From positions 62,001 through 126,000 of the forward strand of contig CAITMJ010000009.1 in NCBI GenBank assembly GCA_903893545.1: a DNA stretch of 64,000 bases, in the 5' to 3' direction. The first letter of the stretch is position 1, and each line of letters starts with the position of its first letter. This document shows positions 52,324 to 61,804 of the stretch, piece by piece. The notes below the pieces were generated by a model. That model did not search any database and was not told the origin of the DNA. It worked only from the letters and a program-made list of their open reading frames with translations. This stretch comes from an uncultured Chlamydiae bacterium. Its GTDB lineage: Bacteria; Chlamydiota; Chlamydiia; Chlamydiales; SM23-39. Made by a program: the position numbers and the translations under genes.

Positions 52324-54141
52324 ATGTACAATCCAGAAAAAATTAGAAATATCGCCATTATTGCCCACATCGACCATGGGAAAACTACCCTTCTCGATAG
52401 CCTTTTAAGACAATCCAATATTTTCCGTGACAATGAAAAAGTCCCTGAACGGGTGATGGATAGTTTTGATCAGGAAAAAGAGCGAGGCATTACGATTTTT
52501 GCCAAGCACACTTCTGTTTTCTATAAAGACTATAAGGTCAATATCATCGATACCCCCGGCCACGCTGACTTTTCCGGCGAGGTAGAGCGGGTTCTCGGGA
52601 TGGTCAATTCTGTGCTTCTCTTGGTCGATGCTCAAGAAGGGCCGATGCCTCAGACCCGTTTTGTGCTTAGCCAAGCCTTGAAAATGGGCCTTCGCCCGAT
52701 TGTCGTCCTCAATAAAATCGACCGTCCACACGCCGACCCAGATCGCGTTCTCAATGAGACCTTTGACCTTTTCTTAGAGCTCGGCGCAAACGACGAACAG
52801 CTCGATTTTGCCTACATTTATGCTTCCGGCTTTAACGGATATGCGATTGAAAAAGTCGGGGACACCCCAAAAGATTTAGCCCCTCTTTTTGAACTCATTT
52901 TAAAAGCAGCTCCTCCCCCACCGGGCAATTTGTCGCTCCCATTTTTGATGCAAGCGGCAACCCTTTCCTACGACGATTACCTCGGCCGCCAGGCGACGGG
53001 GCGTATTCTCGAGGGGAAAATTACAAAAGGGGATTCGATTACCCGAGTCGACCGTAACGGCAATCACATGACTCACCGGATCGTAAAAATCGAGGGACAC
53101 TTAGGTCTGAAAAAGATCGAAGTCAATGACGCCGGAGCCGGCGATATCGCGACGATCTCTGGCATCCCAGAGGTCGATATTGGCGATACCCTTTGCGCCA
53201 ATGACCAGATTGTCCAGCTTCCTCCCATTACTTTGGCAGAGCCGACCGTATCGGTAGAATTTGTCGTCAATACCAGCCCGATGGTGGGTCGAGACGGAAA
53301 ACACGTTACGATGAATAAATTGCGCGATCGCCTCATGCGTGAAAAACGAGCCAATATTTCTTTGAAAATTGAAGAAGTTGCTAACCGAGATGATGCGATC
53401 CGCGTCTGCGGTCGCGGCGAGCTTCACCTTGCTGTCTTGATCGAAACAATGCGCCGAGAAGGGTATGAAATCTCTATCTCAAAACCGAAAGTCATCACAA
53501 AAGAGATCGACGGAGTTCTATCAGAGCCGATGGAGCGAGTTCACGTCGAAGTGCCTGAAAGCTATTCAGGAACTGTGATCGAAGACCTTTCCCGCCGAAA
53601 AGGGGAAATGAGAGCTCTTTCCACTTCAGAACACGGCCTTACAACGATGTCATTCCTCGTTCCGACACGTGGGCTTATGGGATACCGCAACGATTTCTTG
53701 ACCCGCACATCGGGCCTTGGGGTTCTTACCTCCATTTTCGAGAGCTTTGCTCCTTGGAAAGGGGAGATCCCGGGAAGACTTCGCGGCGTTCTCATTTCCA
53801 ATAGCCTTGGAAAGGCCAATGGCTACGGACTTTTCACCTTACAAGAGAGAGGGTCTCTCTTCGTTAAGCCGGGAGATGAAGTCTATGAAGGGATGATCGT
53901 AGGAGAACACTCTCGAGAAAACGATCTGATCGTCAACGCGACCAAAGCCAAGCAGCTCACAAACGTCAGAGCCGCAGGCAGCGATGAGAACATCATCTTG
54001 ACCCCACCTAGGAAATTTACCCTCGAGCAAGCCATCGACTATATTGCCGATGATGAGCTTGTCGAAGTAACTCCGAATTTCATTCGCCTGCGAAAAATTC
54101 ACCTCTTGGAAAACGATCGCAAAAGAGCCGGTAGAGGCTAA
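52324..54141 (+). CDS. typA: Ribosome-associated GTPase TypA/BipA
   Basis: The 605-residue protein is full length. Its GTPase motifs are AHIDHGKTTLLD (G1), ERGITI (G2), DTPGHADF (G3) and NKIDRPHADPDRV (G4). EF-G-like domains and the BipA-specific C-terminal domain follow (RGLMGYRNDFLTRTSGLG, GKANGYGLFTLQERG). It binds ribosomes and supports growth under stress and ribosome assembly. The 193-bp leader contains TATACT at 52291-52296 as a possible -10 box. The stop overlaps that of the convergent U-box gene. Confidence 0.96.
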   Translation: MYNPEKIRNIAIIAHIDHGKTTLLDSLLRQSNIFRDNEKVPERVMDSFDQEKERGITIFAKHTSVFYKDYKVNIIDTPGHADFSGEVERVLGMVNSVLLLVDAQEGPMPQTRFVLSQALKMGLRPIVVLNKIDRPHADPDRVLNETFDLFLELGANDEQLDFAYIYASGFNGYAIEKVGDTPKDLAPLFELILKAAPPPPGNLSLPFLMQAATLSYDDYLGRQATGRILEGKITKGDSITRVDRNGNHMTHRIVKIEGHLGLKKIEVNDAGAGDIATISGIPEVDIGDTLCANDQIVQLPPITLAEPTVSVEFVVNTSPMVGRDGKHVTMNKLRDRLMREKRANISLKIEEVANRDDAIRVCGRGELHLAVLIETMRREGYEISISKPKVITKEIDGVLSEPMERVHVEVPESYSGTVIEDLSRRKGEMRALSTSEHGLTTMSFLVPTRGLMGYRNDFLTRTSGLGVLTSIFESFAPWKGEIPGRLRGVLISNSLGKANGYGLFTLQERGSLFVKPGDEVYEGMIVGEHSRENDLIVNATKAKQLTNVRAAGSDENIILTPPRKFTLEQAIDYIADDELVEVTPNFIRLRKIHLLENDRKRAGRG

Positions 54142-55289
54142 TAAATAGTGTGGGTCAGTCTGAAAACATCTGCCACGGCTTGAACCTGTGGCATTGGATG
54201 CTGATTGGCCCTAGCTAGATCATTCTTCTGTATGAAAACAGGAGGCGTCAAATGTTCAAACAGTTCAGAGCGCTCGTTTAAAAGGTATTCGATGATCCAG
54301 ATCGCTCTCCATTGCTCGCAGAATTCTTTTGGGATTATTCCGGAATATACAAGGTTAGCGCGTTCACTTAAATATTCAAGATGATCGACCTCTCTTTGAA
54401 GATCTGGAGTCCATTCTAAGTTTTCCAATTTTATCGATAACTCATACGCTTTTTCAAAGATTCGATCATATGGATTTTTATACACTGGCACAGGTTCTCC
54501 AATTTTGAGAATCGCCCAATGATTGAGCGCCTTGCGCTCATAGGATTGCCATGTTGAAGAGAGTAAAATGGGGTCTTCCAGAACCTTTCTAGTAATGGGG
54601 CAAAGGATCTTGTTACTCAGCGTGGCTCTAGAAACTGTTTTTATTTTTTCATCGAAAAGCTGCTCTCTTTTTTCATTGGAAAGAGGCCTCCCTATTTTCT
54701 GCTGAAGTTCCAATTTCCACTGCCCATCTTTGGCTACATCCATGGAAAGCACGAGCAATTCTGGAAAATTTTCAAAATATTCGGAAGCAAAATGATGCGT
54801 TGAGCGGATGGTATTGAAGATCGGAGAATATTCGACAGTTGAAAGAAGTTTGGCTCTAAATTCTTTCACATTTCGGAGATAAGGGTTGGTTTCAACAGAT
54901 CCGTGAAAAGATCTTTCCGTTTTCCCGCCATAAGAAGAAAGGGAGTTTTGGATTGGATCGAAAACAAACGAGCCTACTTCAAATGTCAATTCCGGTTCAT
55001 CGCTCTCTAGTTTTTCATGGACGCGACTAAAAAAAAGGCTGTTAATCCCAAACATCAAAGAAGAAATCCCATTATTCGATATCGCGTATATATTGATCGA
55101 GGGAGTTTCGAAATTTCTGAAGTCGCGATCCATTTTTTCAATGGCTGTTCTTGTGATTTTTACCAATGCAGGGTAATTGCCAAGAGGCCGAAATCGAGAA
55201 TCCAAAAACGATGTTAAATGTATTCCGTCAGGCATCCTCACTAAATTTTGCGATCCTGGATAACCCAATCCTGCTGGACTACTTGCCAT
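54138..55289 (-). CDS. Putative U-box E3 ubiquitin-ligase effector
   Basis: The ATG at 55289 has GGAG upstream and matches the start of the short paralog (19191-19937). Residues 1-224 of 383 are homologous to that paralog. Residues about 225-265 read as a U-box: ILCPITRKVLEDPILLSS, then SYERKALNHWA, matching the consensus CPI-x(4)-M-x-DPV with the late YxRxxIxxW. A helical region follows, then a C-terminal tail again shared with the paralog (QVQAVADVFRLTHTIY). U-boxes recruit eukaryotic E2 enzymes without zinc, so host ubiquitination is the likely role. Secretion is not visible in sequence. Confidence 0.72.
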   Translation of the reverse strand: MASSPAGLGYPGSQNLVRMPDGIHLTSFLDSRFRPLGNYPALVKITRTAIEKMDRDFRNFETPSINIYAISNNGISSLMFGINSLFFSRVHEKLESDEPELTFEVGSFVFDPIQNSLSSYGGKTERSFHGSVETNPYLRNVKEFRAKLLSTVEYSPIFNTIRSTHHFASEYFENFPELLVLSMDVAKDGQWKLELQQKIGRPLSNEKREQLFDEKIKTVSRATLSNKILCPITRKVLEDPILLSSTWQSYERKALNHWAILKIGEPVPVYKNPYDRIFEKAYELSIKLENLEWTPDLQREVDHLEYLSERANLVYSGIIPKEFCEQWRAIWIIEYLLNERSELFEHLTPPVFIQKNDLARANQHPMPQVQAVADVFRLTHTIY

Positions 55290-55371
55290 TGTAAGCTGCT
55301 CCAATTTTTGGGTAGGAAGTTTGCCCTGCCAAATATTAAAAGTCTAGCAACGGATGTACAGAGGGGACATT

Positions 55372-56589
55372 CTACTCATTCTCAGGGAGCTTTTCCCCAA
55401 TAGAGGTAAAGATCTCTTGAAAAAGGCTTATTCCCATGGATTTAAGGAAAGGACCTTGATGCAAAGGGGACGCTAGTTCAGTAATTTCTCTAAAAAGCGC
55501 TTTACCTTCTTCTGATAGTTGTCCACAGGAGCCAGAGAGCAGTGCTTGAATCTGTTTTTGTCGAGCTTCTAGATTTGAGGGTAGTTTATTCTTCGCCTGT
55601 TGTAACTTTTTTAAACGATTTGCATAACGAGCAAAGGAAGGGAGATTGAAATTTTGAGGACAGATCGTTTTAGCCTGAGTAAGCTCTTTGAATTGAATAT
55701 AATTACAGAGAGGTATGATCAGCTGATAGTCTTGATCTCTAACTTGTTGGCGTATTCCTTTTCCAAAGTCCCCTTCGGATTGACAGAGTTCTTCTAGAGA
55801 TTGTTTTGCTAGCGCTTTAAGATGATTTTGATAATCTGCATCTGTAGTGGATACAAGAGAAAACTGTAACATGTTTTGCTCTAACGGCCTTATATCACTT
55901 TCAAGGTCGGCGAGGACGGTTACGGTCTCTAACGCAAAGGATGAAGTGTCGATGGGGTGCCCTGCTTGTTGCAGGCGATTCATTTCAGCGAACTCTTCTG
56001 GATAATCGAGACTGATCGCTCGAATCACCTCTTGGCGTATAGTAGAGGCTTCGTTGGTTAAAAACGTATACATAGAGCGAACTCGGTCTATTATTTTTTG
56101 TCTCTTTTCTTGCGGTAAATTCTCCATTTCTGCGAGTCCTCTTGCCGCTAGAAGGGCACTTGAAATAAAAATAACGTATTTTGCACGCGTATGAAGAACG
56201 TGGTTCATAGGAATAGAAGGAGGTATTAAAAGAGCGGTAATTATAGAATGGAAGAAATAAGCATTAGCTATTTGAAGGAATTTTTCGATCATTCTCTCTA
56301 CAGATTCAAGCGAGAAAGGCTTCAGTAATAAAAAGACAACCATCTTTCCTAATAATTGACTCAACTCTAGTACGACGAAAGAGATGAGAGTTTCTCCCAC
56401 AGACAGAAGGGCAGTACCGAATAAACATGTATGGCCCAAAATTAAATAGGCGCGCCCTCGAAGAGAAGCTCCTTCCTGAGAACGGACTGTAATCATAGCC
56501 TCATAGAGGCTGCTGATCATCCGCGAACAGATAGGTTCCGGGTGGATATAGTCTCGAGGAGAATAAGGATGTTCTACAATGGGATTCAA
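55372..56589 (-). CDS. Chlamydial membrane protein of unknown function (Inc-like hydrophobic region)
   Basis: The 405-residue protein has two long hydrophobic stretches in its first part (about 45-90, with YLILGHTCLFGTALLSVGETL and FVVLELSQLLGKMVVFLLL, and about 105-155, with FFHSIITALLIP and YVIFISSALLAARG). A long, mainly helical soluble part follows (LQQAGHPIDTSS, KQSLEELCQSEGDFG, ANRLKKLQQAKNKL). No enzyme motif is seen. The large hydrophobic lobes followed by a cytosolic-type helical domain fit an inclusion-membrane protein, but this is inference. It follows the U-box gene on the same strand side. Confidence 0.5.
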   Translation of the reverse strand: MNPIVEHPYSPRDYIHPEPICSRMISSLYEAMITVRSQEGASLRGRAYLILGHTCLFGTALLSVGETLISFVVLELSQLLGKMVVFLLLKPFSLESVERMIEKFLQIANAYFFHSIITALLIPPSIPMNHVLHTRAKYVIFISSALLAARGLAEMENLPQEKRQKIIDRVRSMYTFLTNEASTIRQEVIRAISLDYPEEFAEMNRLQQAGHPIDTSSFALETVTVLADLESDIRPLEQNMLQFSLVSTTDADYQNHLKALAKQSLEELCQSEGDFGKGIRQQVRDQDYQLIIPLCNYIQFKELTQAKTICPQNFNLPSFARYANRLKKLQQAKNKLPSNLEARQKQIQALLSGSCGQLSEEGKALFREITELASPLHQGPFLKSMGISLFQEIFTSIGEKLPENE

Positions 56590-56667
56590 GCGATTCTCTT
56601 TTGTTGGGTAAATTTTATCATTATTTGTAAAATTTAAAAAACAAAAATAATTCTTAATACTATTAAT

Positions 56668-57840
56668 TTATTTACTTGGAATGGCGAGAATAGCCGTTAG
56701 GAGTGCTAGAGGAATGTGCAAAACGAGTCCTTGGAAGGTGACCAGCGATGCGATGAGGATGATGGCCGCAAAAAGGACGTTGATAAAGCGAGCTTTTCTC
56801 GTCTGCTCAGCCATGGCGATGAAGCTGATGACGATGATAAGAGCCCCAAAGACATGATCGACGTTGGCCATGGGCCGATCAAACTCGAAGAGGCCGGGGG
56901 CAAACATGAAAAAAGCTCCTGTGAGGATGGAAAGGGCAATGTTCCATGGCAGCGTAACACCCCAAAAAGACGCTCGGACTAAAGAGAGAAGGGGAGCGTC
57001 AAGAGGAGGCGTCCGCTGATCGTAGGTAGCTCCCCGGCTCTCTCCTCCTTGAAAGAGAAGTTTTAAGAAGGGTTTTTCTTTGGATCTTAAATATTGAATC
57101 ACCGCCGCGACCTCATCGATAGAAAGGGCCATGAGGAGGAGCATGCAAAGGGCGGTGCCTAAACAAAGCGTGCACCAAGCGCCGACGACGAGGGGCTGCA
57201 GGATGATGAGGATAATGCTTGTGAGGCTTAAGGGAATGGCAAGAAGTCCAAAGACGATGACCATCCAGGGCATTGTGCGCCAGCGCCTCTCTCCACCTTT
57301 TAGCACAGAGAGCATCTCGAGCGAATAGGCAAAGGCGCCGAATCCTGCATCGGGGATGGGAAATTGCTTGGAAACGGTTGAGGTGATGACGTTGAGAGTG
57401 CCATCCCCAAAAAATGGATCCCAGATAGTGTCGATGTAGCCGAGTTGGTAAGCGCCCATGTAACGGGAAAACATCCAGCCGAGAAATGCGAGCAGCGCTA
57501 TAGGAAGGCGTTGCGGCCAGGAGGAAGGATTGTAGGACCAGCCTTTGGGTACGGAAGGTCCTTCTTCGGTAGGTTCTTTCGGGACGATAAAAAGGGCTAA
57601 AGAGAGCATTCCGACGAGGGTGTCATTTAAGTAGCAGGCGGGCTCAGGCGCCCAAAAGAGAAGGGGGGCAAATCCGAGCCAGCAGCCGATGAGGGCGTAG
57701 CCCCAAGTGCTTTTCGGGCTAAGACTTAAAAGGAGAAGAAGAACGCCAGAGGCAAGGTCGCTATAGATAAGCGCTTGGCTTGTGTACCCGAACGTCGCTG
57801 GAGCGAAGAGAAGCCAAAGGCCCAGAATAAAGCCTTTCAC
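56668..57840 (-). CDS. Vitamin K epoxide reductase domain fused between SPW repeats
   Basis: A GTG at 57840 overlaps the epimerase stop (GTGA) and has GGAGAAAGG upstream, so it is preferred to the ATG at 57870. Residues about 1-110 are two SPW-like helical hairpins (SDLASGVLLLLLSL, NDTLVGMLSLALF). The centre is a VKOR-like four-helix domain with FPIPDAGFGAFAYSLEML and the redox pair CTLC. The end is another SPW-like unit (NVDHVFGALIIVISFIAMAE). VKOR homologs reoxidise thiol oxidoreductases using quinone, so this protein may pass electrons to the menaquinone made by the operon at 40-48 kb. Confidence 0.7.
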   Translation of the reverse strand: MKGFILGLWLLFAPATFGYTSQALIYSDLASGVLLLLLSLSPKSTWGYALIGCWLGFAPLLFWAPEPACYLNDTLVGMLSLALFIVPKEPTEEGPSVPKGWSYNPSSWPQRLPIALLAFLGWMFSRYMGAYQLGYIDTIWDPFFGDGTLNVITSTVSKQFPIPDAGFGAFAYSLEMLSVLKGGERRWRTMPWMVIVFGLLAIPLSLTSIILIILQPLVVGAWCTLCLGTALCMLLLMALSIDEVAAVIQYLRSKEKPFLKLLFQGGESRGATYDQRTPPLDAPLLSLVRASFWGVTLPWNIALSILTGAFFMFAPGLFEFDRPMANVDHVFGALIIVISFIAMAEQTRKARFINVLFAAIILIASLVTFQGLVLHIPLALLTAILAIPSK

Positions 57841-58895
57841 CCTTTCTCCAATTGGTTGAATTTGTACCATTCAGCTGGATTTTTCTTGAGATCTTGGATC
57901 ATGATCGGAAGCGTTTTTGCTAAAGAGTGTTTCGGCGCCCATCCTAACAGGTGTTTGGCCCTTGAAATATTGAGTTCGTAGTGATCGTCGGCCAGATCGA
58001 TCATCCAGGGGCGGATAAACGGTTTTTTCGTAAATGGAATATGGCATTGGATCCAAGAGCCGATCTTGGCGATGAGTTTAGGAACGCGAATGGTGGTAAA
58101 TTCTTTTTTGAAAAGAAGGCAGGAAATTTGCCGTTGCAAACAATCGTAACTCAAGGTTTTTGGCTCCCCGATTAAAAGAACAGTTTCGGGGGGAAGCTCT
58201 TTTCTCTTTTCAACGGAAAGAGCGATCGCATCGACTAAATCATCCATATGGATAAAGGATGCTCCGTGGGAGATGTCTCCGGAAAAAAGGCGGCTCTCTA
58301 GTTTTTTTTCATAAATTCGCTGGATCTGGTGGCTGATCGGAATCGAGTGGCATTTATCGTCATACACTCCTGCGATGCGCAAAATAACTGTCGGGATTCT
58401 GCCCCTTTTTTCATGGATGAGCTCTTCTGTGCGCGTTTTTGAGGCGGGGTAGTCCCATTTTGGGCAGACGCAAGAGTCTTCGTCAATCGGACAGCCTGGC
58501 TCGGTTGGGGCATGGACGAGCATAGTGCTTGTGAAAATGAATTGCTCTACCTCAAAGTCTTGCAGCGCTTCTAGAAGGCGTCTAGTTCCTTGGACGGTGA
58601 TCTCTTCATATTTATCGGAGTGCTTTTCGCTGAAGCTGTAGTAGGCGGCCAAATGAACGACAGAGACGATCTGGTTGCCGTAAAAATGGCGGATATGGGT
58701 GAACGCCTGGTGGACGCTCTCATCGGAAGAGAGATCGATGGGGACAAGTTCCTCTTGGCTAGAGGCGTAGATAGCCTTCAACAGCTCAAATCCTACGATC
58801 GGATATTTTTCCCCGAGTTTTCGGACCACGTTCGCGCCGATTCGCCCGGCGCATCCGGTCACTAGGACCACTTTTTTTGCCTGATGTTCAGTCAT
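57837..58895 (-). CDS. NAD-dependent epimerase/dehydratase (extended SDR)
   Basis: The 352-residue protein has the Rossmann motif VTGCAGRIGANVVRKLG, HLAAYYSF, FTSTMLVHAP, an active-site YPASKTRTEELIH (YxxxK) and a late WAPKHSLAKTL, as in UDP-sugar epimerases and related reductases. The substrate is not clear. It is translationally coupled to the VKOR-SPW gene behind it (GTGA). Confidence 0.82.
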   Translation of the reverse strand: MTEHQAKKVVLVTGCAGRIGANVVRKLGEKYPIVGFELLKAIYASSQEELVPIDLSSDESVHQAFTHIRHFYGNQIVSVVHLAAYYSFSEKHSDKYEEITVQGTRRLLEALQDFEVEQFIFTSTMLVHAPTEPGCPIDEDSCVCPKWDYPASKTRTEELIHEKRGRIPTVILRIAGVYDDKCHSIPISHQIQRIYEKKLESRLFSGDISHGASFIHMDDLVDAIALSVEKRKELPPETVLLIGEPKTLSYDCLQRQISCLLFKKEFTTIRVPKLIAKIGSWIQCHIPFTKKPFIRPWMIDLADDHYELNISRAKHLLGWAPKHSLAKTLPIMIQDLKKNPAEWYKFNQLEKG

Positions 58896-58971
58896 ACTTT
58901 AGCAGTAACGGCTGGGGGGATTTTTTTCATAGCCTTTTTTTCAATGAAAGAATAATCTCGGGAGGAAGCAT

Positions 58972-59289
58972 ATGTATAGAACGCCAAGGAATTTTGACGG
59001 GACATCTCGTACAGGGAAATCGCTCTCTGAACTGCTTCCAGAATCGGTCCGGGAAATCCGTGAAAAAACGGGGCTGGGAGGGGACGAAATTTTTTCCTTT
59101 TGGCAAGAGCTACTTGGTGGTAAAATGGGACCGTTGACAGAAGCTGTCTCTTTTATCGATGGGGTTCTTACCGTCAAAGTTAAAAGCGCGACTCTGTATA
59201 GCCTGCTTTGCCAGCACGAACGGCCACGCCTTTTAAAACGGCTGCAAGAAAAATTTTCAGTCCGAAGTCTTGTATTTCGGATTGGATAA
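58972..59289 (+). CDS. DUF721/DciA-like protein (CT191 type)
   Basis: The 105-residue protein has GGAGG before the ATG. The DUF721 fold is seen in IFSFWQELLGGKMGPLTEAVSFIDGVLTVK split around a strand, then VKSATLYSLLCQHERPRLLKRLQEKF. DUF721 proteins include DciA, the helicase operator that helps load DnaB in bacteria lacking DnaC/DnaI. The same gene precedes gyrB and gyrA in Chlamydia (CT191-CT190-CT189). The gap to gyrB is 18 bp. Confidence 0.8.
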   Translation: MYRTPRNFDGTSRTGKSLSELLPESVREIREKTGLGGDEIFSFWQELLGGKMGPLTEAVSFIDGVLTVKVKSATLYSLLCQHERPRLLKRLQEKFSVRSLVFRIG

Positions 59290-59304
59290 GCAATGAGAAG
59301 ATAA

Positions 59305-61791
<2,487 letters not shown>

Positions 61792-61804
61792 TTAGAGTAA
61801 AAGC

